From the NCBI RefSeq assembly GCF_900187405.1, contig NZ_LT896716.1, positions 3,596,753 through 3,660,752 on the forward strand: DNA of 64,000 nt, written 5' to 3'. Below are positions 42,221 to 51,619 of this stretch, in pieces. The notes beneath the pieces are model-generated. The model saw only the letters and a program-made list of their open reading frames with translations, was not told where the DNA came from and ran no database searches. Made by a program: the position numbers and the translations under genes. Position 1 is the first letter of the stretch. Each line of letters begins with the position of its first letter. This stretch comes from Geobacter sp. DSM 9736. Lineage in GTDB: Bacteria > Desulfobacterota > Desulfuromonadia > Geobacterales > Geobacteraceae.

Positions 42221-43938
42221 GATTTTCCTCCTTTTAATCTCCTCACCAACTCGGCAGCCGAGAGAGTGTTGAGAATGTCCTTCCGTTCAAGCCCGCTGCG
42301 GCGCGCAACCGCAACCCCGTAAGGAAGCGTTTCGAACTGGCCGATGAAGTGGGTGTCGCTGTTGATAACCAGCGTCACGCCGCGCTGCCGCGCCTTTCTG
42401 CAGTAGAGATCACTCAGGTCCAGGCGAAGCGGGTAGGAGTTTATTTCAAGTGCGGTTCCCGTTTCGGCTGCGACCGTGATTACCTCTTCCATATCGATTT
42501 CATATTCCTCACGCTGCCCGATGATCCGCCCGGTGGGGTGAGCGATCATTGAGACGTGTGGGTTTCGCATGGCGGCTACCATGCGTGCCGTGATCTGCTC
42601 CCGCGATTGCTTGAACGCCGAGTGAAGTGCTCCGATAACGAAATCGAGTTCCCGGAGAATCTCGTCGGGGAAGTCGAGGGTGCCGTCGGGCTTTATGTCC
42701 ATTTCGGTCCCGTGTAGAACGGTGAAGCCGTCGAGCCTTCTATTCAGATCCGCCACCGCCCGCTTCTGCTCCATCAGGCGCTCGATGCTCAACCCCCGTG
42801 TCATGGCCAGCGATTGGGAGTGGTCCGTAAGCGCCAGGTATTCAAGTCCTTGTCTGCGTGCCGCCGCTACCAGCTCTTCAAGTTCGTGGGCCCCGTCGCT
42901 CCACCTGGAGTGGACATGAAGATCGCCAAGGATATCCTCCCGTGTTACGAGTGCCGGCAGCTCTCCTGCCAGGGCGGCTTCCACCTCTCCCTGGTCTTCG
43001 CGTAATTCCGGCGGAATGTACGGCAACCCCAGGAGCCGGTAGACCTCTTCTTCATCCACGCCCCCGATGCGGAGGTCGTCGCTTTCACGAAACACCCCGT
43101 ACTCGTTCAGTTTCATGCCCAGCTTTACGGCGATGCTTCGCAGCCGGACGTTATGGTTCTTGCTCCCGGTCAGGTACGCCAGAGCGGCTCCGAAGCAGGC
43201 GGGTTCCACCACCCGAAGGTCGACCTGCACTCCCTCCCTCAGGATTACGCTTGACCGGGTAGGTCCCCGGAGTATCACCTCCCGGACTCGCGGGAGGCTG
43301 GTGAAGGTCTCCATCACCTTTGCGGGGTCTGCGGATGTGGCGACGATATCTATGTCACGGACGGTATCCTTCCATCGCCGCAGGCTTCCCGCCAGCTCGA
43401 TCCGTTCCACAGGTGAATTCCGCTTGAGCTGCTCCACCAGGTCACGGGCCACCGGCAGTACCGCTGACAAAGGAAGTCGTTCTTTCCCCCGCTTTACCGC
43501 CGATATTCCCTTGAGGATGTTTTCTTCGGTCTTAGCCTGTATGCCTCTGATGCCCGCCAGCTTGTGTTCCGCCGCCAGCTTCTCCAGTTCGTCCAGGGAT
43601 GTCACCCCTGTCTTGTCAAAGAGGAGGCGGGCAGTCTTCGGCCCAAGCCCGGGGATGGCGAGAAGGGTCCGCAAGCCCGCCGGCAGCTCGCCACGCAGCT
43701 GCTCGTGAAGGGCCATTCTCCCCTCGCGCAGATACTCCTCGATCCGTTTCGCCAGATCGTGGCCTATCCCCGGCACCTGTCTCAGCTCCTTGCCGGACAG
43801 CTCTTCCAGATTCCTGGGCAGGTCTTCCAGGTTGAGTGCGGCACGTCGGTATGCCCTGACCTTGAAGACACTCTCTTCCTTGAGTTCAAGGATGTCTGCA
43901 ATTTCGGAGAATATCCGCGCCACTTCCTGATTTTTCAT
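42208..43938 (-). CDS. polX: DNA polymerase/3'-5' exonuclease PolX
   Basis: Gap-filling repair polymerase with a PHP nuclease. The 576-residue protein has an N-terminal helix-hairpin-helix part (LRQVPGIGHDLAKRIEEY, LLAIPGLGPKTARLLFD) and a Pol-beta palm with RIELAGSLRRWKDTVRDIDIV and VQVDLRVV, holding three acidic residues. The C-terminal PHP domain has GDLHVHSRWSDG, ALTDHSQ, GTEMDI, IAHPTG and INSDTH. Both activities look intact. It lies in a four-gene minus-strand run (44493 to 41795). Confidence 0.93.
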   Translation of the reverse strand: MKNQEVARIFSEIADILELKEESVFKVRAYRRAALNLEDLPRNLEELSGKELRQVPGIGHDLAKRIEEYLREGRMALHEQLRGELPAGLRTLLAIPGLGPKTARLLFDKTGVTSLDELEKLAAEHKLAGIRGIQAKTEENILKGISAVKRGKERLPLSAVLPVARDLVEQLKRNSPVERIELAGSLRRWKDTVRDIDIVATSADPAKVMETFTSLPRVREVILRGPTRSSVILREGVQVDLRVVEPACFGAALAYLTGSKNHNVRLRSIAVKLGMKLNEYGVFRESDDLRIGGVDEEEVYRLLGLPYIPPELREDQGEVEAALAGELPALVTREDILGDLHVHSRWSDGAHELEELVAAARRQGLEYLALTDHSQSLAMTRGLSIERLMEQKRAVADLNRRLDGFTVLHGTEMDIKPDGTLDFPDEILRELDFVIGALHSAFKQSREQITARMVAAMRNPHVSMIAHPTGRIIGQREEYEIDMEEVITVAAETGTALEINSYPLRLDLSDLYCRKARQRGVTLVINSDTHFIGQFETLPYGVAVARRSGLERKDILNTLSAAELVRRLKGGKSCRR

Positions 43939-43945
43939 TTCCGGG

Positions 43946-44182
43946 TTAGTTGCAGTGATACCATGACATCTCCTGCTCGTCGTAGCAGATGAGATGTGCC
44001 CGGGAATCGCTGCCTTTGACCTTGAAGTAGCGGCGGCGTTGCCAGTTGGCGGCCTCCTGCTCCTGCCACTGATCGAGAACCTTCACGACATCTATCCGGG
44101 ACTCGTTGAAGAAGAAAGCCCGCGGGGTCTCGTCGGCCCGGTAGCCGGCGTATGCTATTACCCGTATACGTTCTTCCATCAT
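43946..44182 (-). CDS. Hypothetical protein (78 aa)
   Basis: A small soluble protein beginning MMEERIRVIAYAGYRADETP, with a GGGAG site upstream. The sequence RAFFFNESRIDVVKVLDQW and YFKVKGSDSRAHLICYDEQE suggests a compact beta-sheet domain. It resembles small hypothetical proteins common in Geobacter relatives, but I cannot name the family. It ends eight bases before polX and is probably in the same transcript. Confidence 0.75.
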   Translation of the reverse strand: MMEERIRVIAYAGYRADETPRAFFFNESRIDVVKVLDQWQEQEAANWQRRRYFKVKGSDSRAHLICYDEQEMSWYHCN

Positions 44183-44304
44183 GGAATCTCCCGTACGAAT
44201 GGTGGATAGGGTTAGAGCCCTGGCCCGAATGGGAAATACCTAACAGTATAGCCCAAGTTGGTCAGAGAAAAAGTGGAGCGGGGAAAAAAGTGGGGGGACG
44301 TGTG

Positions 44305-44493
44305 TTAGCCGTGTCCGGGCGAGTAGGAATAACCTTCGGAGTAGCTGCAGGAACAGCAGAGCACACGCCGAGGCGTGAGGGGAGTGCACGGCAGGTCGAA
44401 CGCGCAGAGGGAACCGCATTCGGGGCAATCTCCCATTCTGACCACCCATGAATGCGTCACTCCGTTTCGATCTGTTTCATGTATCCTCAGCAT
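44305..44493 (-). CDS. Small Cys-rich protein, probable zinc ribbon (62 aa)
   Basis: The 62-residue protein has CPECGSLC and, after a loop, CCSCSYSEGYSY, a four-cysteine arrangement fit to bind zinc. A GAGGAG site lies before the ATG at 44493. It is the first gene of the minus-strand run that continues to PolX and DUF309. Zinc-ribbon proteins of this size often bind nucleic acid or protein; no more can be said. Confidence 0.65.
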   Translation of the reverse strand: MLRIHETDRNGVTHSWVVRMGDCPECGSLCAFDLPCTPLTPRRVLCCSCSYSEGYSYSPGHG

Positions 44494-44655
44494 GAACGGC
44501 TCCTCGTGGTTTTGTGTTTCGATTTTACCATAATCGGAACAAGTGGCAGGTTCCTGAACGGGCAGTAACTAAATTTTCCGGCAAAAATAGAGGTTGACCC
44601 ACGGAAAAAAGTGCGGGTAGCATATGGCCTACCCGATTTGAAAGGACGGACCGTC

Positions 44656-45714
44656 ATGAATGTTGAGCAGATGAAGACCGTCGTCAGGGAGATTCTCGTC
44701 AAGACCGATCTGACCCCCTGTATCGTAGGCCACCGGGGCGTGGGCAAGACCGCAGGCATCATCCAGGTGTGCCGCGAACTGGGGCGCCGTTACGTGCCGC
44801 TCCGGCTTGGACAGATGGAAGTAGGCGATCTGGTGGGGATTCCCTATCGTGAAGGTGAGGCGATGCACTGGTCGCGCCCGTCGTGGATGCCGCGATCCGA
44901 GGACCAGCCGACCATCGTCCACTGCGACGAGCTTAACCGGGCGCAGCAGGAGGACACTCTCCAGGCGATCTTTCAGTTCGTGGAGCCGCCGGCGGAAGGG
45001 GAGCGGCGGGCGCTTCATACCCACAAACTTGATCCGAAGCATAAGGTGATCGTCACGATAAATCCCCCTGACGGAAGTTATCAGGTGACACCGCTTGACC
45101 GGGCGCTCATCGACCGGATGGTGATGCTCTACGTCGAAACCGACTACCACTGCTGGGCTGCATATGCTCAGCGCCGGGATCTGGAGGCGGGTGTCCGCCA
45201 GTTTCTTGCCGGCAACACCTCGATGCTGGCAAAGGCCGGCATCCCCATGGAGATAGAGGCGGAGCCGACGGAGCGCGGGTGGGAGATGGTGAGCACGCTT
45301 AGGAAAGAGTGCCGCTTTCCCCGCGAACTGGAAATGGAAGTCTATGCCGGGATTGTGGGGAAGACGGCCGCGGTCGCTTTCCTGCGATGGTGCGCGGAGC
45401 AGCGGCACAGGCCGGTAACGGCGGCGGAAGTCCTGGATAACTGGCCGGAGGTGGCGGATCGCCTTGCCGCGCAGAGGGATGACGCCCAGGCGGCCACAAT
45501 GAACGACATCATCACGACTCTCAAGAATGACCCGCAGTTGAATGTGACGAGAGAGGAGAATCTGGTCCGATATGTGGACATTCTTCCCCGTGACATGCGG
45601 TTCGGAATGGTGAAGGCCCTTCTCAGAATACCTCCGGTAGCGCAAGCCTTGAGCCGGGACAAGTACGACGGCGTCATCCTGGACGCGATACGGCAGATCA
45701 GCGCGGAAGCATGA
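44656..45714 (+). CDS. MoxR-type AAA+ ATPase
   Basis: A 352-residue ATPase with Walker A GHRGVGKT (25-32), Walker B TIVHCDELNRA and sensor region VIVTINPPDGSYQVTPLDRALIDR, the MoxR pattern. Such ATPases remodel or load metal into partner proteins with VWA domains. The ATG at 44656 is preferred over a GTG at 44611. The VWA-like partner gene starts 19 bases downstream, so the two form a functional pair of the common MoxR/VWA kind. The target is unknown. Confidence 0.88.
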   Translation: MNVEQMKTVVREILVKTDLTPCIVGHRGVGKTAGIIQVCRELGRRYVPLRLGQMEVGDLVGIPYREGEAMHWSRPSWMPRSEDQPTIVHCDELNRAQQEDTLQAIFQFVEPPAEGERRALHTHKLDPKHKVIVTINPPDGSYQVTPLDRALIDRMVMLYVETDYHCWAAYAQRRDLEAGVRQFLAGNTSMLAKAGIPMEIEAEPTERGWEMVSTLRKECRFPRELEMEVYAGIVGKTAAVAFLRWCAEQRHRPVTAAEVLDNWPEVADRLAAQRDDAQAATMNDIITTLKNDPQLNVTREENLVRYVDILPRDMRFGMVKALLRIPPVAQALSRDKYDGVILDAIRQISAEA

Positions 45715-45733
45715 GGCTTCCTGGAGCAGCTTC

Positions 45734-46906
45734 TTGAGCCGCGAACTGGAAAATGCGATCGTCCGCCTGCTGAAGCGCCGCCCCTTCTACGGCCAGTTCC
45801 TCCTCAACTGCCGGAAGGAGGAGAGGGGAGAGTATCCCGCGGGGGTTACCGTCCGGGACGGGATACCCCTCGTCGCGGTGAATCCGGCGCTTTTTGCCCA
45901 GGCCTCGGCAGCAGAGCAAGAGGCCCTTCTGGAGCATGGGGTGAAGCACCTTCTTCACCTTCACATGTTCCGGAGGGGGGAGCGAAACGTCCACGACTGG
46001 GATATCTCATGTGATCTGGCTATCAATCCTTCTATTGAAGGCCTTCCTTCCGGGGCTGCGGTTCCTTCCGATTTCAGTGTGCCGGAGGGGCTTGCCGCAG
46101 AGGAATACTATATTCGCCTGAGTTCACCGTTCGATACGGGCAACATGGCCGGCAACGGCATCGGCACTGCCGCTCCCGATGCGGGGGGGCATGCGGGCCC
46201 GGGAGGAGGAACAGAGCGTGCGGTGCGGGGAGCCGTCATCGACGACCATACCATCTGGTCCGACGCCGACAGCACGCCACTGCGCCTTGCCGAGGAAGTG
46301 CTTCGGGAGATTGTTCGGGACGCTTCGTTGAAAAGTCATGGTGAGCTGCCGGAGGATATCCGGCCGCTGGCGGAAGCTCTTCTGAAGCCATCGCTCATCC
46401 CCTGGCAGCAGGTGTTGCGGCAGTTCGTCGCTACCGCAGGAAGGATCGGCAGGCAGACCACCTGGATGCGGGAGCATCGGCGTTTCGGCAACCTCACGCC
46501 GGGCACGAGGAAGCGTCATCGCCTCAACCTGCTGGTCGGGGTGGACGTGAGCGATTCTACGGATACCGTGGAGTTGCGGGAGGCGTTTGCGGCGGAGCTG
46601 ATGCGAATCGCCAGGGGGCGAGATGCGCAGATTACCGTGCTCTACGCCAACAGCCGCATCAGGCGTATCGATAACTTTCGCGGCGATGCGGTGCGTGCCG
46701 AGAGCTATCACGGAGGAGGGTTCACCGACCTGAGGCCCGTTTTTCAGCACGCCCGTTCCATGATTCCCCCTCCCGCTGCAGTCGTGTATCTTACTGACGG
46801 CATCGGTCCCGCTCCCGAGACGATGGAGTTTCCCACTCTCTGGGTGCTGACGAGGGAAGGGGAGAGGCCGGCGCCGTGGGGAGTGGAGCTGCGGCTCGAC
46901 GTTTGA
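45734..46906 (+). CDS. VWA-like domain protein (DUF2201 type)
   Basis: The 390-residue protein has an N-terminal metallopeptidase-like DUF2201 part in which the usual HExxH is altered (LEHGVKHLLHLH). A Gly-rich linker follows (about 145-165). The C-terminal VWA-like domain has LLVGVDVSDSTD (a changed MIDAS, DxSxS-like), GGGFTDLRPVF and VVYLTDGIG. It is normally partnered with a MoxR ATPase, encoded directly upstream. The start is TTG at 45734 after GGAG. Altered metal residues suggest a binding rather than protease role. Confidence 0.85.
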   Translation: MSRELENAIVRLLKRRPFYGQFLLNCRKEERGEYPAGVTVRDGIPLVAVNPALFAQASAAEQEALLEHGVKHLLHLHMFRRGERNVHDWDISCDLAINPSIEGLPSGAAVPSDFSVPEGLAAEEYYIRLSSPFDTGNMAGNGIGTAAPDAGGHAGPGGGTERAVRGAVIDDHTIWSDADSTPLRLAEEVLREIVRDASLKSHGELPEDIRPLAEALLKPSLIPWQQVLRQFVATAGRIGRQTTWMREHRRFGNLTPGTRKRHRLNLLVGVDVSDSTDTVELREAFAAELMRIARGRDAQITVLYANSRIRRIDNFRGDAVRAESYHGGGFTDLRPVFQHARSMIPPPAAVVYLTDGIGPAPETMEFPTLWVLTREGERPAPWGVELRLDV

Positions 46907-46908
46907 CA

Positions 46909-47046
46909 GGCGGCTGAAAAACAGCCATCTCGCCGCCGTCCTCGAAAGCCGCCTCGTGCAGCGTAGCGCTGTTTATGCCCCAGAGGGTACTACGCTTCCG
47001 CGGGGCTTTCTGCGGGTGCGGCGACCTGACTGTTTTTGATCCACCC
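46909..47046. repeat. Palindromic intergenic repeat, copy G (with 20-bp insertion)
   Basis: The left arm GGCGGCTGAAAAACAGCC and right arm GACTGTTTTTGATCCACC can pair. The centre contains TTTATGCCCCAGAGGGTA, the same insertion as copy C. It begins two bases after the stop of the VWA gene. Confidence 0.8.
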
Positions 47047-47098
47047 GATTTTGATAAATCTAATAAGGAGTGCACGGTAGTTTTGGAGGAGCAGAAAA

Positions 47099-47509
47099 AT
47101 GGAAAATGAATTTGCACCGATGACGGTCGAATCGGTCCGCCTGCTGCTGGAGGAGGCGGGGGCGCAAGTGGCGGCGAGATCGGGACGGAGCGACCATTAC
47201 GGCGCGCCGCGTGATTTCTCATTTGAAGTGAAGGGTGTCTTTCCCAATGGCATGGCCCTGCATGTGGTAGCCCGTCAGTTCAACTACCGCGACCCCTGGG
47301 AGGGGGCCGGGCGGGTGAACGACCTTGTGGACGTATCGCTTCTGCGGGACGGGGCTTATGTACCTCTGCCCAAGGGATACCCCTTTTTTCAGGGGAGCGA
47401 TCAGGAAGAGGGGATCGACGAGCCGACCCTCCGGGAGCTCGTTGTGTGTGTTCGTGATCTGAACCCCAAGATTTATCTGCTTCAGCATCTGACGGGGGAT
47501 GAGCCTTAG
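47099..47509 (+). CDS. Hypothetical protein (136 aa)
   Basis: A soluble 136-residue protein beginning MENEFAPMTVESVRLLLEEA. It has no signal peptide or membrane helix. The middle (GMALHVVARQFNYRDPWEGAGRVNDLVDVSLLRDGAYVPLPKG) suggests an alpha/beta domain that I cannot assign. A GGAGGAGC site lies before the ATG. The next gene is 69 bases downstream. Confidence 0.72.
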   Translation: MENEFAPMTVESVRLLLEEAGAQVAARSGRSDHYGAPRDFSFEVKGVFPNGMALHVVARQFNYRDPWEGAGRVNDLVDVSLLRDGAYVPLPKGYPFFQGSDQEEGIDEPTLRELVVCVRDLNPKIYLLQHLTGDEP

Positions 47510-47578
47510 CGGGATGCGCTTCTGCGCTGCTGCGAAACCGGTGAAGGATGGTAGACTTGAACCAGGAGGTGGAATGCC

Positions 47579-47776
47579 ATGGTCTTTTTTTACGATCCTA
47601 AAGATGACGCCGATCTGACCCGCGTGGAAGGGGTGCTGCATAAGGGGGGAATAGAGTATTTCCTGCGTCGCGAGCCGGCGGGAGGTCCCGGACGGCTCCA
47701 GGTCTGCGTGGCGGAAGAAGATGTGCCGGAGGCCCATCGCCTGGTGGAGACGAGTGAATCGCCGGGGCGGCCATGA
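47579..47776 (+). CDS. DUF2007-like small protein
   Basis: The 65-residue protein MVFFYDPKDDADLTRVEGVL...AEEDVPEAHRLVETS follows the DUF2007 plan: one domain in which the last helix carries the V-x-EEDVxEAxxL motif. Members are small cytosolic proteins proposed to bind ligands or partner proteins. An AGGAGG site precedes the ATG. It overlaps the start of the downstream lipoprotein gene by four bases (ATGA). Confidence 0.75.
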   Translation: MVFFYDPKDDADLTRVEGVLHKGGIEYFLRREPAGGPGRLQVCVAEEDVPEAHRLVETSESPGRP

Positions 47777-48363
47777 ACAGTCCTGCACGTGGTGCTTTGA
47801 TTGGATGCTTTCTCCTGCTTGCCGGTTGCGCCACCACCGACAGGAGAGTCAATATTCTCTACGAGCCGTCGGTGGGCGCCAAGGGAGGGACAGGCGACCT
47901 TTATCTGGTCGGAGACAGGGAAGCACAGGGTAAGAAGGTGCAGTGGGTAATCGGGGAGGTAATAAATAACCGGAAGGAGCAGGTGGGAAACATAGTAACC
48001 GATCTGGCTCCCGCCGAACTCGTGCTGGACGCCTTTGCCGCCGAGCTGAGAAGCGCCGGCTATCGGGTCGTCATGAGCAGGAGCATCCCGGCAGATGTGG
48101 ATAAAGGGCTTGTACTGGGTGATGTATCAATCACGCTGCGCGAGGTGGACGGCCTGTTCCAGTCTGAGGCCCGCAACAAGATGAAGGTGGCCATCGAAGT
48201 GTGGCGAAAAGGTGTCAAGCTCACCAAGCTCGATTACGAGACGGAGTATGTCGATTCGACGGTCAGGGACCGCCGGCGGCTCGCCGAGGAGACTCTGCGG
48301 ACCTCCCTGCGTAACTTTCTACGCCAGGCAGTGCCGGAGATAATCAGAAAACTGGAGCAGTGA
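47773..48363 (+). CDS. YajG-like lipoprotein
   Basis: The 196-residue protein has a lipoprotein signal (LLLAGC, Cys 19). A mature domain resembling the YajG family follows: VNILYEPS, LVLDAFAAELRSAGYRVVMSR, and a C-terminal RTSLRNFLRQAVPEIIRKL helix. It is probably attached to the outer membrane, facing the periplasm. The role is unknown. The ATG overlaps the preceding gene; it converges with the histidine kinase gene, with 31 bases between. Confidence 0.8.
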   Translation: MNSPARGALIGCFLLLAGCATTDRRVNILYEPSVGAKGGTGDLYLVGDREAQGKKVQWVIGEVINNRKEQVGNIVTDLAPAELVLDAFAAELRSAGYRVVMSRSIPADVDKGLVLGDVSITLREVDGLFQSEARNKMKVAIEVWRKGVKLTKLDYETEYVDSTVRDRRRLAEETLRTSLRNFLRQAVPEIIRKLEQ

Positions 48364-48394
48364 CTGCCGTACCCCAGTCGTCGGCACCTTCCTT

Positions 48395-50233
48395 TCAAAT
48401 GCTGAAGTAGAAGGTAGCTCCCCGATCCGGCTCACCTTCCGCCCACACACTTCCGCCGTGGCGTTCGATGATCCGAAGGACCGTTGCCAGGCCGATGCCG
48501 TGCCCCTCCACTTCGTCGCTTCCGGGGAGGCGTTGGAACGGAGCAAAGAGTCGGTGGGCATCTTCGGCGCGAAATCCTCTTCCGTTGTCCTTGACGAAGA
48601 ATGCCGGATGTCCACCAGTTGTTACCGCGCCGAAGCGGATCTTCGCCATTTCCCGATGCGCAGTGTACTTCCAGGCGTTTCCCAGAAGGTTGCGCATCAC
48701 GATCCGTAGCAGGCGGAGGTCCCCCCTGGCGAGGAGCCCGTCCATAACTTCGACTTCCACTCTCCTATCCGGCCATTCGAACTGAAGGTCCGCCAGGATT
48801 TCCTTCGCTATTTCGCTCAGATCCACCTCTTCCTCTTTCAGCGTGCTTTGCGTCAGAAGTGAAAATTCGAGCAGCGTTTCTATAAGCTCATTCATGCGTT
48901 CGGTGCCGCGGCGTATCTCTGAAAGAAACCCCTTGCATTTGTCGTCGAGCTGGTTCTCGCACAGATCGGCGAGAACCTGACTGTACCCGTGGATTGATGT
49001 GAGGGGAGAGCGCAGGTCGTGGCATACCGTGTAGCTGAAGGATTCCAACTCCCTGTTGGCAGCTTCCAGCTCAGCGGCGCGTGCTTCGAGGGCGCGGTTC
49101 AACTGCTCGATTTCTTCCTCCATTACTTTGCGTTCGGTCACGTCGAGAGCGGTTCCAATAACCATGATAGGTTTGTTGCCGCAGTCAGTAAGAACTTCCT
49201 CCTGTCCCAGGAGAACCCGGATGCTTCCATCGGGGCGCACTATACGGAAGTAGTAGCTGTTGAGTGCATCAGGCTCTGTAATGGCAAACTCCGCCCGTCT
49301 CCGTATTTCATCCATGTCTTCTGGATGAAGCATCTTCAGGAATTGCTCAAGGGATGCCGCGACTGCTCCCGGCTCAAGCCCGAAGATGCGATACAGCTCG
49401 TCGGACCAGAAGGATTTTCCCGTGTCGATGTAGCGCTTCCAGCTTCCCAAATGGGCTATCTTCTGCGCTTCTGCCAGTTGTCGCTCGCTGCTGCGAAGCT
49501 GCTCTTCGTACCGTTTCCGATCGGTTACATCTTCTATGATGGCAACGAAATTGGTGACGGTCCCGCTGGTATCTTCGATTGGTGCGATGGAGATCGATTC
49601 GTGGAAGAGTTCTCCGTTCTTGCGGCAGCTGATCAGCTCCCCCCGCCATTCATTCCCGCCGGTAACCGCCTCCCGCATCTGCTGATACGTTTTCGGCACC
49701 TTCAATCCCGGTTTATATTCGGCCAGATTCGTTCCGACTGTATCGGCGGGTGAAAAGCCGGTTGTTTCCGTAAACTTCGGGTTGACGTATTCGATCGTCC
49801 CCAGCGGGTCGGTGATCACGATGTTAACCGGACTTTCATGCACCGCCCGATACATTTTACGAAGCTCCTGCTCGCTACGTTTTCTTTCGGTTATGTCCTG
49901 CAGCCATACGAGCCATGCCGGTTTTCCCCGCCATTCGGTTTCCAGGGCTGACATTTCCAGGATGATGCCTCTCCCCTCGCTGGTGCTTATCTGGGTTTCG
50001 GTGGTTCCATCGGGGGGAATGGGGAAGGGGAAGGGCTTTCCCTGGAGCTGACGGGCACTGCTCCCGTAGATCCGCTCCGCAGCTGCATTCGCATAACGGA
50101 TCCGATTGCCGCTGTCGACGATCAGCATGCCGTGCAGGCACCGCTGCATCAAAGACTGGAAGCGCCTGTAGCAGGCGAGCAGCTCTTTGCGTCTGTGCTC
50201 AAGGAGAATCCGGTTGTTCTTTTGTCTGAACAT
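48395..50233 (-). CDS. PAS-domain sensor histidine kinase
   Basis: A 612-residue soluble kinase without membrane helices. Three PAS units lie at about 20-115, 125-240 (with PAC) and 255-370. The HisKA dimerisation domain has phosphoacceptor H405 in SYTVCHDLRSPLTSIHGYSQ. The HATPase_c domain holds N (MRNLLGNAWKYT), G1 (VKDNGRGF) and G2 (GHGIGLATV). The ending is complete. It senses a cytosolic signal, perhaps redox or a small ligand. No response regulator is adjacent, so its partner is elsewhere. GAGG precedes the ATG. Confidence 0.92.
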   Translation of the reverse strand: MFRQKNNRILLEHRRKELLACYRRFQSLMQRCLHGMLIVDSGNRIRYANAAAERIYGSSARQLQGKPFPFPIPPDGTTETQISTSEGRGIILEMSALETEWRGKPAWLVWLQDITERKRSEQELRKMYRAVHESPVNIVITDPLGTIEYVNPKFTETTGFSPADTVGTNLAEYKPGLKVPKTYQQMREAVTGGNEWRGELISCRKNGELFHESISIAPIEDTSGTVTNFVAIIEDVTDRKRYEEQLRSSERQLAEAQKIAHLGSWKRYIDTGKSFWSDELYRIFGLEPGAVAASLEQFLKMLHPEDMDEIRRRAEFAITEPDALNSYYFRIVRPDGSIRVLLGQEEVLTDCGNKPIMVIGTALDVTERKVMEEEIEQLNRALEARAAELEAANRELESFSYTVCHDLRSPLTSIHGYSQVLADLCENQLDDKCKGFLSEIRRGTERMNELIETLLEFSLLTQSTLKEEEVDLSEIAKEILADLQFEWPDRRVEVEVMDGLLARGDLRLLRIVMRNLLGNAWKYTAHREMAKIRFGAVTTGGHPAFFVKDNGRGFRAEDAHRLFAPFQRLPGSDEVEGHGIGLATVLRIIERHGGSVWAEGEPDRGATFYFSI

Positions 50234-50632
50234 GATGCCTCACTCCCACAAGCCTTCAGCGACAGTCACCAGTGCCGGCATTGCCCCGGCATGGGAAAAG
50301 GAGCTGTAGAAGTCCTCCCCGCTCCTGAACCGGCTTGCACAGGGGAGGATGATGACGTATAAGACGAAGTGAATATTGCTGATAGAGAGGGTGCTGCTTC
50401 CGATCGCTCTAAAAAGAATAAGGGATGCAGTCAGACTCCTCATGCGGCAGGAAATGCCATATTAATTAATTTACTATAATTTTATGCCGGTGCAACGGAG
50501 ATGATGCCTTTTCCGTCTAACCTCCAGGGTTCGGCACTGTCTGTGAAAACGAAAAAAGTGTGCTACCCTGAAAGTGCAGTTGTAGAGACGGCGGTATGAT
50601 GCAATGCGTGCTGTTCTTTAAAGGAGAGAGGG
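50234..50632. other. Divergent intergenic region
   Basis: About 400 bases between the minus-strand kinase and the plus-strand ROK kinase. It has an AT-rich patch near 50459-50490 (ATTAATTAAT), which could serve the kinase promoter, and an extended -10-like TG-C-TACCCT at 50561-50569 before the ROK gene. No gene, RNA or terminator was recognised. Confidence 0.5.
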
Positions 50633-51619
50633 ATGAAGAGCGGAGCGGAATCGTGGGCCATAGGTGTCGACCTCGGCGGAACCAAGATTCAGGTGGCGCA
50701 GGTCGACTCGCGGGGGCAGGTTTTCGGCCGGTTGCGTGTACCTACGCGAGTCGATTCCGGGGCGGAGGGGGTAGTTGCGGATATTGTATCGGCAGTACGG
50801 GAACTGCTCGATCTGCAGGGAGCTGTTCCTGCGGGAATCGGCGTCGGAGTTGCCGGGCAGGTTTCCCCTGACGATGGGACGGTTTTTTTTGCACCCAACC
50901 TGAACTGGCTCGATGTTCCCCTGCAGGCGGACCTTACTCGGGCGCTAGGCCTGCCGGTGGTAGTCACCAATGACGTCCGTGCAGCAACTGTCGGGGAGTG
51001 GCTCCACGGTGCCGGTCGGGGGCACGACGACATAGTGTGCATGTTCGTGGGAACCGGGATCGGCGGCGGCATGGTGTGCGGGGGCAAGCTTCTGACGGGG
51101 TGCAGCAACAACGCGGGGGAGGTGGGTCATGCCACGGTGGACCTGCACGGCCCGATCTGTCATTGCGGCAACAGGGGGTGCCTTGAGGCTGTAGCGGGTG
51201 GGTGGGGGATCGCCCATCGCGCTCAGGAAGCGGTCATGGCTGATCCGGATGCGGGAAAAACGCTGATGGAGCTGGCCGAAGGGCGTCCCGACAAGATTAC
51301 GACAGCCATGGTGGGCCGTCTGGCGCTGAGCGGAGATCCCCTGTGTCTACATCTCCTTGCGGAAACGGCTGAAGTTTTGGGGGCAGGGGCGGCTGCCCTT
51401 GTCAACGCCTTCAACCCCTGCTGTCTCATCCTCGGCGGCGGAGTCATCGAGGGAATTCCGGATCTCGTCCAGCAGGTGGAGCAGGAGGTGCACCGTCGCG
51501 CCCTACGTGCGGCCGTTACACCGCTGCAGGTCGTGCGCTCGGTCCTCGGGGGGGATGCGGGTGTAGTCGGTGCCGCAAGCCTTGCGCTTTCAACCTTCGC
51601 CGGCATCCGCCAGTCATGA
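50633..51619 (+). CDS. ROK-family sugar kinase (glucokinase-like)
   Basis: A 328-residue kinase of the ROK type. Seen are the phosphate-1 motif [10 protein letters not shown], the sugar-binding [21 protein letters not shown], the ROK signature [27 protein letters not shown] with zinc-binding cysteines, and the C-terminal ILGGGVIEG. Glucose or a related hexose is the likely substrate. An AAAGGAG site precedes the ATG. The stop overlaps the transketolase start (TCATGA), placing it with the pentose phosphate pathway. Confidence 0.9.
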   Translation: MKSGAESWAIGVDLGGTKIQVAQVDSRGQVFGRLRVPTRVDSGAEGVVADIVSAVRELLDLQGAVPAGIGVGVAGQVSPDDGTVFFAPNLNWLDVPLQADLTRALGLPVVVTNDVRAATVGEWLHGAGRGHDDIVCMFVGTGIGGGMVCGGKLLTGCSNNAGEVGHATVDLHGPICHCGNRGCLEAVAGGWGIAHRAQEAVMADPDAGKTLMELAEGRPDKITTAMVGRLALSGDPLCLHLLAETAEVLGAGAAALVNAFNPCCLILGGGVIEGIPDLVQQVEQEVHRRALRAAVTPLQVVRSVLGGDAGVVGAASLALSTFAGIRQS

